NCBI GenBank assembly: GCA_038145175.1
Contig: JAYQPE010000004.1
Span: 117,800-181,799, forward strand
Source of the DNA: ATZT02 sp038145175
GTDB lineage: Bacteria > Actinomycetota > Actinomycetes > S36-B12 > UBA5976
DNA: 64,000 bases
Direction of reading: 5' to 3'
Shown: positions 15,184-23,468 of the stretch, one piece after another
How positions within the stretch are numbered: the stretch's first letter is position 1
How the letters are laid out: the number at the start of each line of letters is the position of its first letter
Notes under the pieces: generated by a model
Database searches by the model: none
Seen by the model: only the letters and a program-made list of their open reading frames with translations
Told to the model about the DNA's origin: nothing
Made by a program: the position numbers and the translations under genes

Positions 15184-15184
15184 T

Positions 15185-15928
15185 ATGGATTTATTTTTTA
15201 TTGCGCTTTTAATTTGTTTTCTTATAATTTCAATTCTTTACTCTTCTGTGGGGCACGCAGGAGCATCTGGTTACCTAGCCACAATGGCTATTTTTGGATT
15301 ATCACCTTTAATAATGAGACCTACGGCTCTAGCGTTAAATATATTAGTATCGAGCATTGTCACATTTAGATTTTCGCAAGCAAATTTAATTAAATGGAAA
15401 ACTCTAATTCCACTAATTATTACTTCAATTCCCATGGCTTTTATAGGAGGAAGGATTATACTTGCAGAAAATATTTATAAACCAATTCTGGGAATAGTCT
15501 TATTATTTGCTTCATTAAGATTATTTCAAACTGCTAAAAAAAATTCTGTAGCAGTTGATTTTTTTAAAAATATTTCAACTCCATTTTTACTTTTTATTGG
15601 AGCAATTTTAGGTTTACTCTCAGGAATAACAGGAACTGGCGGTGGAATATTTCTCACACCATTACTTGTAATTTTTGGGATTGCTGGTGCTAGAACTGCA
15701 GGTGGACTTTCTGCTGCATTTATTTTAGTTAATTCGATTTCTGGGCTAGTTGGAAATTATTCGTCTGTCCAAAACTTGCCTGAAAATCTTGTTTACTCTT
15801 TAATTATTGTTGCGATTGGCGGTTTTATTGGCTCTGGTTTAGGTGTAAAAAAATTAGGTCATCCGGCGCTAAAAATATTATTAGGTTTAGTACTTGTTAT
15901 TGCAGGTATAAAATTAATTTTGTTGTGA
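15185..15928 (+). CDS. TSUP (TauE/SafE) family permease
   Basis: 247 residues, seven or eight membrane spans in two mirror-related halves. Each half carries a loop typical of TSUP permeases: VGHAGASGYLA near residue 22 and LSGITGTGGGIFLTP near 140. Members move sulfite, sulfoacetate, sulfolactate and other small anions. Placed between moeA and an XdhC-like gene, it may handle a sulfur-containing anion or a Mo-related oxyanion, but substrate cannot be read from sequence. Confidence 0.85.
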   Translation: MDLFFIALLICFLIISILYSSVGHAGASGYLATMAIFGLSPLIMRPTALALNILVSSIVTFRFSQANLIKWKTLIPLIITSIPMAFIGGRIILAENIYKPILGIVLLFASLRLFQTAKKNSVAVDFFKNISTPFLLFIGAILGLLSGITGTGGGIFLTPLLVIFGIAGARTAGGLSAAFILVNSISGLVGNYSSVQNLPENLVYSLIIVAIGGFIGSGLGVKKLGHPALKILLGLVLVIAGIKLILL

Positions 15929-16069
15929 ATAATTAATTTGATTCTTTTCTAATTCTGTTATTTTATTGTGCAGTTTAAGCATCATGTAGAACATGATGCT
16001 ATCTAAAGTAATCATGATTGCCATCACGGTCCACATTAAAGACATGTTATGCAAAAAAGAATTATGCAT
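15914..16069 (-). CDS. 51-residue membrane protein behind the third XdhC-like gene
   Basis: The ATG at 16069 follows the XdhC-like stop by two bases, and an AGGAG ribosome site lies in the last codons of that gene, five bases before the ATG. The product has one hydrophobic segment rich in Met (MWTVMAIMI...IMFYMML) followed by a charged helix (KLHNKITELEKNQ). The frame runs 15 bases into the 3' end of the convergent permease gene. The ribosome site, coupling and clean membrane/helix pattern support a real gene; the family is unknown. Confidence 0.55.
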   Translation of the reverse strand: MHNSFLHNMSLMWTVMAIMITLDSIMFYMMLKLHNKITELEKNQINYSQQN

Positions 16070-16071
16070 AA

Positions 16072-16995
16072 TTACTCCTGTTTCAAAATTGATCTATGAA
16101 CATTTATTGCTTCTGCAAGTATAGATATCGCAATTTCACTCGGGTTTGCTGCACCAATACTTAAACCAGCCGGGCCATGTACCCGAGATAAATCAGTTAT
16201 TTCTTTAAATGTTATTAACCAATTTGCTCTATTTTCTTGCATGGCTCGAGATCCTAAAGCACCGATATAGCCAGCGTTACTTTCTAGTGCCGAAGCAAGA
16301 TTTGAACTTGACTGTTCAACATCATGTCCCATTATTACCACTGAATCGATTGAAGTAAGATTCGCCACAAGTCCCTTAACATTTTCTGGACGTGGATCTG
16401 TTTTTACTTGCCAACCTAATAATTTGGCATTTAATTGAAGCGCATTTGCAATTGGCCCTGTTCCAGCAATTATCAATTTTGGTGTTGGCCGAAGTATTGT
16501 AACTACTGAATTATCAAATTCAACTACTTTACTATCCCCTGTCAAAAATAATTCTTGTATATCTGCAGCAGCTGTTCCAATATTTTCTTTGGAAAAAATT
16601 TCTATTTTTTCAATAATTAAATCTTTGTGATAAACAACAATTGCAACACTTTTTCTATTGAATAATATTTTCCATAAATCTTCAGGAAATTGATGAGCTG
16701 GTGCAATAATAAAACGGGAGACAGAATTTAATGGCAAATTTGAAATACTTGCTTCTAATGGACCAACTATTAAATTAGCTAATCTACCTTTCGTGAGCTC
16801 TCTTTCAGCAATGTCTTGAAGTTGACCATCAAATACTCCACCTGCAACTGAGCCAACTCTTCCTCCACCTTGAGTTATCGCAATTGAGTCACTTGCAATT
16901 ACATTGTTTAGAAATTCAGATGAAACTAACCAGGCAATGTCAGTTCTTGTATTTGCTCGAAGGCAAGCCTCTACACTTAGCGCTAAATCATACAT
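16072..16995 (-). CDS. third XdhC-like protein
   Basis: 307 residues from the ATG at 16995, chosen because TATACT lies six bases upstream; a TTG at 17028 has no support. The N-terminal XdhC part is divergent: QGGGRVGSVAGGVFDGQ keeps the Gly-rich loop but has Gly-Val where the others have Gly-Cys. The C-terminal Rossmann domain is typical (LIIAGTGPIANALQLNAKLLGW, YIGALGSRAMQENR, GLSIGAANPSEIAISILAE). Loss of the Cys suggests a changed role from the other two copies. It is divergent from moaD. Confidence 0.82.
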   Translation of the reverse strand: MYDLALSVEACLRANTRTDIAWLVSSEFLNNVIASDSIAITQGGGRVGSVAGGVFDGQLQDIAERELTKGRLANLIVGPLEASISNLPLNSVSRFIIAPAHQFPEDLWKILFNRKSVAIVVYHKDLIIEKIEIFSKENIGTAAADIQELFLTGDSKVVEFDNSVVTILRPTPKLIIAGTGPIANALQLNAKLLGWQVKTDPRPENVKGLVANLTSIDSVVIMGHDVEQSSSNLASALESNAGYIGALGSRAMQENRANWLITFKEITDLSRVHGPAGLSIGAANPSEIAISILAEAINVHRSILKQE

Positions 16996-17001
16996 TTCAT
17001 T

Positions 17002-17007
17002 AGTATA
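17002..17007 (-). promoter_or_regulatory. leaderless -10 for the third XdhC-like gene
   Basis: On the minus strand TATACT stands six bases before the ATG at 16995, with a TTGCAA about 15 bases further upstream. No ribosome site is present. This decides the ATG over the upstream TTG. Confidence 0.6.
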
Positions 17008-17046
17008 TAAACTAAGCAAAATTTGCAAAATAACGTTGGAGCGAAC

Positions 17047-17283
17047 GTGGTAACAGTGAACTTTTATGCTTCGGCAAAAGGTTTAGTAGGTGTTCCAGCT
17101 TTACAAGTGGAATCTGATTCCTTTGAAAAAATATTAGATAAATTGAAGAAAGATTATCCAAATTTAAATAAAATATTACCTAGTTGTACTTTTCTTGTTA
17201 ATGGCAATTTAGTTAAAAAATTTGATTTAATGGTAGATAGTGGTTCTAATATTGACATTTTGCCAGCATTTGCAGGAGGTTAA
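17047..17283 (+). CDS. moaD: MoaD/ThiS-family sulfur carrier
   Basis: 78 residues from GTG 17047, with a GGAG ribosome site five bases upstream; a TTG at 17023 has none. The beta-grasp pattern is clear: VTVNFYASAKGL, FLVNGNLV, and the terminal DILPAFAGG ending in Gly-Gly, which is adenylated and thiocarboxylated to donate sulfur to MoaE. It is far from moaE and beside the divergent third XdhC-like gene. ThiS is excluded by the company it keeps and by length, though not rigorously. Confidence 0.87.
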   Translation: MVTVNFYASAKGLVGVPALQVESDSFEKILDKLKKDYPNLNKILPSCTFLVNGNLVKKFDLMVDSGSNIDILPAFAGG

Positions 17284-17298
17284 TATTATTCAAATAAG

Positions 17299-17372
17299 TG
17301 CCCTCGGTGGGACTCGAACCCACACTTGACAGATTTTAAGTCTGCTGCCTCTGCCGATTGGGCTACGAGGGC
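17299..17372 (-). tRNA. tRNA-Leu (UAA)
   Basis: A 74-base cloverleaf on the minus strand: acceptor GCCCTCG/CGAGGGC, D stem GCC/GGC, anticodon loop CTTAAAA (anticodon UAA), a five-base variable loop CAAGT, and T arm GTGGG-TTCGAGT-CCCAC. No CCA is encoded; discriminator A. Bacterial Leu tRNAs normally have a long variable arm, so this short type I form is unusual. Leu is assigned from the anticodon only. Confidence 0.88.
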
Positions 17373-17390
17373 AATAGGTACAGATTACTT

Positions 17391-18098
17391 TCAGGCTGAA
17401 ATCAGTTTGCGAGCAGAGCCAAAGACTGAATCAAACATGCTTTCAGTAAGTCTGCCAGTAAAGGTGTTTTGTTGACTTGGGTGGTAGCTACCCAAAAGTG
17501 TTATTTGATGATTGTTTTTTTGAAAAACAATTTTTGCGCCATGAAAAAATTTGGTTTTTGTTTTTGCCACAAATCCCTGATCTTTCAAAATCTCTAAAGA
17601 TTGTTTCCAGGCAAAACTTCCCAATGCAATTACTACTTTTAGATTGTTTTCAATTAATTGCCATTCGATATCAAACCAATTTTTACAATTATCACGTTCT
17701 TTAATATTGGGTTTATTATCTGGTGGGGCACATCTTACTGCTGTTAAAACTCTGGCATTTATTAATTTAAGTCCATCTTTTTTGTTTATTGATTCTGGTT
17801 TGTTTGCAAAACCTTGTTTATTCATTGCTCTATATAACCAATCACCACTTCTATCTCCGGTAAAAATACGGCCAGTTCTATTTGCACCATGAGCACCTGG
17901 GGCAAGGCCTACCACTAACAATTTTGGTTTTGAATCCCCAAAACCTGGAACTGGTTTTCCCCAATAAGTTTCATTTTCATAGGATTTTCTTTTTTCTCGA
18001 GCTACGTTTCGAGTCCATTTAACAAGTCTGGGACATTTTTGACAATCACAAATTGCTTTTTCTAACTTTGTTAAATTATTTATTGAACTTGCGACCAA
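17391..18098 (-). CDS. udgB: family 5 uracil-DNA glycosylase (UdgB)
   Basis: 235 residues. Motif GLAPGAHGANRTGR and FTGDRSGDWLY mark family 5 (UdgB), and HPSQQNTFTG is the C-terminal DNA-binding motif. Cluster-type cysteines occur at CQKC near residue 20, in AVRCAPPDNKP, and in DNCKNW. The enzyme removes uracil, hypoxanthine and other deaminated bases, and lacks the catalytic Asp/Asn of families 1 and 4. It overlaps the ppx gene by 19 bases and is last of a minus-strand run from eno. Confidence 0.92.
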   Translation of the reverse strand: MVASSINNLTKLEKAICDCQKCPRLVKWTRNVAREKRKSYENETYWGKPVPGFGDSKPKLLVVGLAPGAHGANRTGRIFTGDRSGDWLYRAMNKQGFANKPESINKKDGLKLINARVLTAVRCAPPDNKPNIKERDNCKNWFDIEWQLIENNLKVVIALGSFAWKQSLEILKDQGFVAKTKTKFFHGAKIVFQKNNHQITLLGSYHPSQQNTFTGRLTESMFDSVFGSARKLISA

Positions 18099-19003
18099 GC
18101 CACACCGTCCAAAATATCTCTTTCACTAGCTATTAAATTTTTTGCACCAATTGCATACATTACTTCATCTAAAACAATTGCACCAGCTGTGATTACTTCA
18201 ATTCTTCCTTCATGCATATAAGGAAGTTTTTTTCTCTCATCAATTGTAAGAGAAATAAAGTCTTTTACAGTTTGGCTAATTTGATCATTTGTAATTGATG
18301 CACCATGCAAAATATCTGGATCATATTTAGTTAAACCTAAGCTATGGGCTGCAACTGTGGTGACTGTTCCTGCAACTCCAACAACAGTTATTGCTTTATT
18401 CCAGTCAACTTTTTCTTTAGCTTTAGCTAACTCTTTTTGAATATCACTTCTGATCGCTTCTTCTTGTTCTTTGGTGGGATTTCCTCCAGGAGCATGACGT
18501 TCTGTCATTCGAACACATCCCACATTCATGGAATATGCTCCCTCGATTTCTTTATCCCCCACAACTAATTCAGTCGATCCTCCACCTAAATCAATAATTA
18601 AAAATGGTGCAGGATGTTTACTTCTTAAAGATTTTGTTGCTCCATCAAAAGACAGTTTTGCTTCTAAAGTTCCAGGAATAACTTCAGGAACTACTCTTAA
18701 TCGATCAATTACACCTTTTATAAACATCGCTTTATTTAACGCATCTCTAGTTGCTGAAGTTGCAACGAATTTCAAATGCTCCACATTATGTTTTTTTAAT
18801 AATTCTTCATATTCATCAATTGCTTTAAAAGTTCTTTCTAAGGCACGAGGAGAAAAGGCTTTTGTTTTATCTACACCTTCACCAAGGCGCACTATGCGCA
18901 TTTCTCTAACTACATCTTTATCAATATTTTTATCTTTATCTATATCTGAAATGAGTAAACGAATTGAATTAGTTCCACAATCTATTGCTGCAACTCGTTT
19001 CAT
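18080..19003 (-). CDS. ppx: Ppx/GppA phosphatase
   Basis: 307 residues from the ATG that overlaps the DUF501 gene stop by four bases, with GAGG seven bases upstream. The ASKHA-fold motifs are AAIDCGTNSIRLLI at the start and LIIDLGGGSTELVVG near 140, with GVAGTVTTVAAHSLG later. It is about 310 residues, the short single-module form found in actinobacteria. It splits polyphosphate and/or pppGpp. The order eno-ftsB-DUF501-ppx is a conserved actinobacterial set. Confidence 0.93.
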   Translation of the reverse strand: MKRVAAIDCGTNSIRLLISDIDKDKNIDKDVVREMRIVRLGEGVDKTKAFSPRALERTFKAIDEYEELLKKHNVEHLKFVATSATRDALNKAMFIKGVIDRLRVVPEVIPGTLEAKLSFDGATKSLRSKHPAPFLIIDLGGGSTELVVGDKEIEGAYSMNVGCVRMTERHAPGGNPTKEQEEAIRSDIQKELAKAKEKVDWNKAITVVGVAGTVTTVAAHSLGLTKYDPDILHGASITNDQISQTVKDFISLTIDERKKLPYMHEGRIEVITAGAIVLDEVMYAIGAKNLIASERDILDGVAWSQVQ

Positions 19004-19491
19004 AATTTGTCCTCGATGCAAGATTTTTTATACCAGTTACCTAATCTTTCCAAAGCATCATCACCCACTGGATTTATCCCTTTACCTACTGCTAAAGAGT
19101 GAGCAACTAAAGCATGTAAACATTTAACTCGATCTGGCATTCCACCTGCTGAAATATTATTAATTTCTTCATTTTCACCGTATTGATTTCGTCTATTTAA
19201 ATAATCAAGATGAGCTAATTTATATTTTTCTAGAAAATCTTTATCAGTCCTTAATCTTTCTTCATATTCTTTCATTAATCCTGATGCCTCTAAAGAGCCG
19301 ATCAGAGAATTTAAAGTGGCACAAGTTAGGTAGAAATGAGTAGGGAAAGGTTCACCATCATCTAAAGACGGTTTAGTTGAAACCACACAAGGATTTCCAC
19401 ATTTACATCTGTTACTAACTTCAATTAATCCTCTGGGAGTCCTATTTAATTGAACAGTTATGGCCGTTATATCTTTTTGATCCACACTCAT
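19000..19491 (-). CDS. DUF501 protein
   Basis: 163 residues. DUF501 hallmarks are RCKCGNPCVVSTKP with its three Cys, then PFPTHFYLTCATLNSLIGSLEASGLM, and a late MPDRVKCLHALVAHSLAVGKGINPVGD. The spacing of Cys and His suggests metal binding; function is not established. It overlaps both ftsB and ppx by four bases. The family always travels with ftsB and ppx in actinobacteria. Confidence 0.93.
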   Translation of the reverse strand: MSVDQKDITAITVQLNRTPRGLIEVSNRCKCGNPCVVSTKPSLDDGEPFPTHFYLTCATLNSLIGSLEASGLMKEYEERLRTDKDFLEKYKLAHLDYLNRRNQYGENEEINNISAGGMPDRVKCLHALVAHSLAVGKGINPVGDDALERLGNWYKKSCIEDKL

Positions 19492-19955
19492 TTAGGTGCA
19501 TTCGGTCTGATAATTAATTTTTCATTGGCATCATATTTCTTAACTCCAGTGTCTGCTTCAAGCCAAGAATCATAAAGATTTAGATACCAAGGTTGGGCAG
19601 GTATTGATTCTCCAGACCAAGCAGAAACACTAGGTGCAGTAGTAACTGGTTGAGGATTTCCATCAAGTCCAATTACATTAAATACAATTTCACCTGGCAA
19701 AACATAATGCAGACGAGCTCTTGCTTGAGCAGCGACAAAATTTGGATCTTGCCATTTAGCTTGAACATCTTTTAGCATTTGTACTTGCTTTTCACTTTGC
19801 GCAACTTGAATTTTTAATGCTTCAATTCTTGCTCTTTGAGCAACTAAATCTCTAATAGGAGAAGCAAGCATCAAGATAAGAATTATTACTGCAGAGAGAA
19901 GAACTACAAGCCTTCCGTTAATTGAAGGTCGTTGAATTCTTCTTGGTTGTTTCAT
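19488..19955 (-). CDS. ftsB: septum formation protein FtsB/DivIC
   Basis: 155 residues: a basic cytoplasmic N-terminus (QPRRIQRP), one membrane helix (about 14-34), a coiled coil (RIEALKIQVAQSEKQVQMLKD), then the family block WQDPNFVAAQARARLHYVLPGE. The actinobacterial form is longer at the C-terminus than the Escherichia coli protein. It belongs to the FtsQ-FtsL-FtsB complex of the divisome. It starts 18 bases downstream of eno. Confidence 0.92.
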   Translation of the reverse strand: MKQPRRIQRPSINGRLVVLLSAVIILILMLASPIRDLVAQRARIEALKIQVAQSEKQVQMLKDVQAKWQDPNFVAAQARARLHYVLPGEIVFNVIGLDGNPQPVTTAPSVSAWSGESIPAQPWYLNLYDSWLEADTGVKKYDANEKLIIRPNAPK

Positions 19956-19973
19956 ACCTTCTAATTAACTACT

Positions 19974-21242
19974 TTAGAAGCGAGGAAATGCGGAACGACC
20001 CGCATAAACTGCAGAACTTCCTAATTCATCTTCAATTCTTAAAAGTTGGTTGTACTTGGCAACTCTTTCACCCCTTGCAGGAGCTCCTGTTTTAATTTGT
20101 CCACCTTCTGTTGCTACAGCTAAATCTGAAATTGTAGTGTCTTCAGTTTCACCAGATCTATGACTCATCATGGTTGCGTAGTTATTTGTTTGAGCAAGTT
20201 TAACTGCATCAAGAGTTTCAGTTAATGAACCAATTTGATTAACTTTTACTAAAAGTGCATTTGCAGTTTTTTCATCAATTCCTCTTTGTAATCTTGTTGG
20301 ATTTGTAACAAACAAATCGTCCCCAACAAGTTGCACTTTGTCACCGATTACATCTGTTAAATGTTTCCATCCAGCCCAATCTTCTTCACTCATTCCATCT
20401 TCAATTGAAACAAGTGGATAATCTTTCACAAGATTTGCATAATATGAAGCCATCCATTCAGAAGTTCTAGATTCTTTTTCAAATGAATATTTTCCATCTT
20501 TAAAAAATTCAGTAGCTGCAACATCTAGTGCTAAAGCAATTTCTTCTCCTGGTTTAAATCCAGCTTTTTGAATTGCCTCTAAAATCAAATCAAGAGCTGC
20601 TCTATTGTTTGGCAATTGTGGAGCAAATCCACCTTCATCACCTAAACCAGTAGCAAGTTTCTTACTTTTCAAAACTGATTTCAGAGCATGATAAACCTCT
20701 GTGCCACTTCTTAAAGCATCAGAAAAAGATTTAAAACCAATTGGTGCGATCATAAATTCTTGAATTTCAACATCAGTATCGGCATGTGCTCCACCATTTA
20801 AAATATTCATCATTGGTACAGGTAATTTTTTGGCATTTCGATTTAAATATCGCCACAACAAAACTTTTTCTCTTTGAGCAGCAGCTTTTGCAACAGCTAA
20901 AGAAACTCCCAAAATTGCATTGGCACCTAAATTAGATTTTGTTGGTGTGCCATCTAGATCTAACATGATTTGATCTATTGTTCTTTGTTCTTTTGGATCT
21001 TTTCCATTTAATGCAGGATTAATAATGTCTTTTACTGCAGCTACTGCTTTTAAAACACCTTTGCCGTTGTATCTTTTATCTCCATCACGTAATTCATGAG
21101 CTTCAAAGGCTCCTGTTGATGCACCAGATGGAACTGCTGCGCGAGAGTGTGTACCGTCTGTTAAAACTATTTCAACTTCAACTGTTGGATTTCCACGTGA
21201 ATCAAGAATTTCTCTAGCAAAAACTAAATCGATTACAGACAC
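19974..21242 (-). CDS. eno: enolase
   Basis: 422 residues from GTG 21242, chosen because GGGAGA lies just upstream and because enolases begin near VIDLVFAREILDSRGNP; an in-frame TTG at 21278 would add 12 unlikely residues. Motifs include SGASTGAFEAHELRDGD, GDEGGFAP, EDGMSEEDWAGW, LLVKVNQIGSLTET and SHRSGETEDTTISDLAVA. It converts 2-phosphoglycerate to phosphoenolpyruvate. First of the eno-ftsB-DUF501-ppx-udgB run. Confidence 0.97.
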   Translation of the reverse strand: MSVIDLVFAREILDSRGNPTVEVEIVLTDGTHSRAAVPSGASTGAFEAHELRDGDKRYNGKGVLKAVAAVKDIINPALNGKDPKEQRTIDQIMLDLDGTPTKSNLGANAILGVSLAVAKAAAQREKVLLWRYLNRNAKKLPVPMMNILNGGAHADTDVEIQEFMIAPIGFKSFSDALRSGTEVYHALKSVLKSKKLATGLGDEGGFAPQLPNNRAALDLILEAIQKAGFKPGEEIALALDVAATEFFKDGKYSFEKESRTSEWMASYYANLVKDYPLVSIEDGMSEEDWAGWKHLTDVIGDKVQLVGDDLFVTNPTRLQRGIDEKTANALLVKVNQIGSLTETLDAVKLAQTNNYATMMSHRSGETEDTTISDLAVATEGGQIKTGAPARGERVAKYNQLLRIEDELGSSAVYAGRSAFPRF

Positions 21243-21314
21243 TATCTCTCCCATATTTATGTTATTTTTCAGTCCCAATCCTATCTTTCAACTGGTGCAG
21301 ACATTAAAAGTGTG

Positions 21315-21320
21315 TAAATT
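21315..21320 (+). promoter_or_regulatory. leaderless -10 for the DUF2236 gene
   Basis: TAAATT stands seven bases before the ATG at 21328, and no ribosome site is visible. It selects that ATG over the in-frame start at 21259, which would overlap the eno start region. Confidence 0.5.
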
Positions 21321-21327
21321 TATAAGC

Positions 21328-22188
21328 ATGCTTGCACCCGAATTAACCTTTGGTGAACCAAATACAAATTCAAATGATCAAGGTTACTTTGGTCCAGGAA
21401 CTATTACTTGGAAAATTCATGCCGATGTCATGGCTGTAATTGGTGGAGTAAGAGCTTTATTTTTACAAGCTTTAGAACCAAAAGCATTTGGCGGTGTTCA
21501 AGCCCATTCTCGTTACAGAGAAGAACCTTTTGGCAGATTACTAAGAACTGCAGAATATATAGGTGTAATTTCTTTTGGCACAAAAGAAGAAGCAGATAGA
21601 GCTGCTTCCAAAGTAAGAGCGATGCATAGAGCACTTAATCTTGATCAACCTGAACTTCTGTTATGGGTTCACAATGGTTTTACTGATTCACTATTAAATA
21701 TCGCTTTACGTTCTGGAATGAAATTAAGTCAAGAAGATCAAGACAAATACGTTAAAGAGCAATTAATTGCTGCGCAATTAATTGGTTTAGACCCAAAAAT
21801 TTGTCCTGCAACTGTTCAGGAATTAAAGCAGTATTACCAAGATAAAAGAAGTTATTTAGTTGCAGATAAAAAGGTGAGAGAAGCAGCTCGCTTTATTTTT
21901 CTTCCACCCATGCATGGTTTCTTTCGATACTTAACCCCGTCTCAATTTATGTGGGCCATTGTGGCAAGTTTGTCTTTTGCATCATTGCCAAGATGGGTTA
22001 GAAAAATGTATGGAGATTCCTGGAGAGGTTCCACCCTTGCTGGTCCTTGGTTTGTTGATTACACCACTAATTTGACTTTACAAATAATAAGGAGAGTTTT
22101 ACTTAAACTTCCGGATAAAGCCAAAAAAGGTCCTCACGTAACAGCTGCCCAAATAAGATTAAAACAGGAAATTAAATTAACTTTCTAA
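21328..22188 (+). CDS. DUF2236 (MpaB/rubber-oxygenase-like) protein
   Basis: 286 residues from ATG 21328. The family pattern is visible: GPGTITWKIHADVMAVIGGVRALFLQALEP, AHSRYREEPFGRLLRTAEYI, ALNLDQPELLLWVHNGFTDS, and PPMHGFF. The His and Arg residues match those around the b-type haem of this fold. Characterised relatives are latex oxygenase and fungal MpaB, but bacterial members of this size are mostly unassigned. Its 3' end overlaps convergent mazG by 12 bases. Confidence 0.85.
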   Translation: MLAPELTFGEPNTNSNDQGYFGPGTITWKIHADVMAVIGGVRALFLQALEPKAFGGVQAHSRYREEPFGRLLRTAEYIGVISFGTKEEADRAASKVRAMHRALNLDQPELLLWVHNGFTDSLLNIALRSGMKLSQEDQDKYVKEQLIAAQLIGLDPKICPATVQELKQYYQDKRSYLVADKKVREAARFIFLPPMHGFFRYLTPSQFMWAIVASLSFASLPRWVRKMYGDSWRGSTLAGPWFVDYTTNLTLQIIRRVLLKLPDKAKKGPHVTAAQIRLKQEIKLTF

Positions 22189-22845
22189 GTCTTTTCTGTA
22201 ATTAGTAATAGCTTTTCTTAAAGCGGTCTCTGCATCAATTTCTTTTTCATGACATTTTGCTACAAAAGACAATAAGAATTGTCCAACTTTTTCCTCATCA
22301 GTAATCTGATTCTCCACAAGTTTTACTGCATCAGTAATTTCAACTTGTTTTAAGTCTTTATCAAAGTTTTCAACTCGATTAATTAATTTTTGTGCTTGCA
22401 TTAGTGCAGGCAAAGCTTTTGGTAAACCTTCTGTGACTCTAGTTCTATTTTTTTCCTTCTTTTTTATTACTTCCCAGTTATCTTTGACATCACTTGAAGT
22501 TAATTTTGAATCATTTTCAAACACATGAGGATGTCTTTTAATTAACTTGTTTTTAATGATTTCAGCAACATCATCTATATCAAAGGGATCAGTTGAATGT
22601 TCTTGGCCAATCTTTGAATGAAAAACTACTTGTAATAAAACATCACCCAACTCTTCTTTGATTGCTTCCCTGTTGTTTTCATCAACAGCTTCTGCAAATT
22701 CGTAAGTTTCTTCAATTAAGTATTCAATTAAAGATTCGTGTGTTTGTTCTAAATCCCAAGGACAACCATCTTTAGAACGAAGAATATTCATTAATTCAAT
22801 TAATCCAGCAACTCCAGTTTTTGTTGGTGGATTTTTATTTGGCAT
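22177..22845 (-). CDS. mazG: nucleoside triphosphate pyrophosphohydrolase MazG
   Basis: 222 residues. The first MazG module is complete: RSKDGCPWDLEQTHESLIEYLIEETYEFAEAV with the E-E-x-x-E metal motif and later KEELGDVLLQVVFH (E-x-x-D). The C-terminal half, after KRHPHVFEND and NWEVIKKKEK, is shorter than the two-domain enzyme, as is usual in actinobacteria. It hydrolyses aberrant dNTPs. It follows the lipoprotein gene by three bases and stays in the mfd neighbourhood. Confidence 0.93.
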   Translation of the reverse strand: MPNKNPPTKTGVAGLIELMNILRSKDGCPWDLEQTHESLIEYLIEETYEFAEAVDENNREAIKEELGDVLLQVVFHSKIGQEHSTDPFDIDDVAEIIKNKLIKRHPHVFENDSKLTSSDVKDNWEVIKKKEKNRTRVTEGLPKALPALMQAQKLINRVENFDKDLKQVEITDAVKLVENQITDEEKVGQFLLSFVAKCHEKEIDAETALRKAITNYRKDLES

Positions 22846-22848
22846 TAA

Positions 22849-23466
22849 TTAACGCCCAGGTGCAACATCTTCAGGTAAGCCAAAAGCTGGTTCACTGAAT
22901 TCATTTGCCGGTGGTGCAATAGAACCATCTTCTGGAATCCACTTACCAAATCTTGGATTTATTTTTACATTTTTTTCACTAGCTTTTAAGATAACAAATT
23001 CTTCACCTTTAAATCTTTGGTTATCAATAGTGCTATCTGGTGCTAAAACTTTTCCAATTGCATCTAGAGCTCTATTTTGACTTAAAACTTCTTTAATCAG
23101 TAAAGGTGGCACATTTCTAGAACCTGCAAAGACAGCTAATGCATCCGATCCACCAGTTTGTTTTTCTAGGGCGTCGTAATCTTTTGCAACTAAGCTTTGA
23201 TCAACAATAGCTCCAGTTTCTGTCACTGCTTGAGAAATAATTTGGCCAATAATTAATCGAGCCAAAACTCCCCGGCTTTGGGAAGTACCTTGATCATTAT
23301 TTTCAATAGGCACTACTTTTCTTAAATCATTTAAGTAAAAACTCAACTCTTCTTCAGTAATTCGATAATCGCCCACATAAGCTGCAGTTCCTGGATTTTG
23401 CTGACCACAAGCAACAAGAATTGTTGAAAAAATAAGCAAAAGAGAAGTTTTAATAATCTTTTTCAA
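22849..23466 (-). CDS. SurA-N-like lipoprotein
   Basis: 205 residues. A lipoprotein signal ends in LVAC with the lipidated Cys at residue 20. The mature part begins AAYVGDYRITEEEL, the pattern of SurA N-terminal chaperone/PPIase proteins, but the length leaves no room for a full rotamase domain. It probably works outside the membrane in protein folding. The gene lies two bases after mfd and three before mazG, where actinobacterial genomes often carry a lipoprotein gene. Confidence 0.85.
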   Translation of the reverse strand: MKKIIKTSLLLIFSTILVACGQQNPGTAAYVGDYRITEEELSFYLNDLRKVVPIENNDQGTSQSRGVLARLIIGQIISQAVTETGAIVDQSLVAKDYDALEKQTGGSDALAVFAGSRNVPPLLIKEVLSQNRALDAIGKVLAPDSTIDNQRFKGEEFVILKASEKNVKINPRFGKWIPEDGSIAPPANEFSEPAFGLPEDVAPGR

Positions 23467-23468
23467 AA

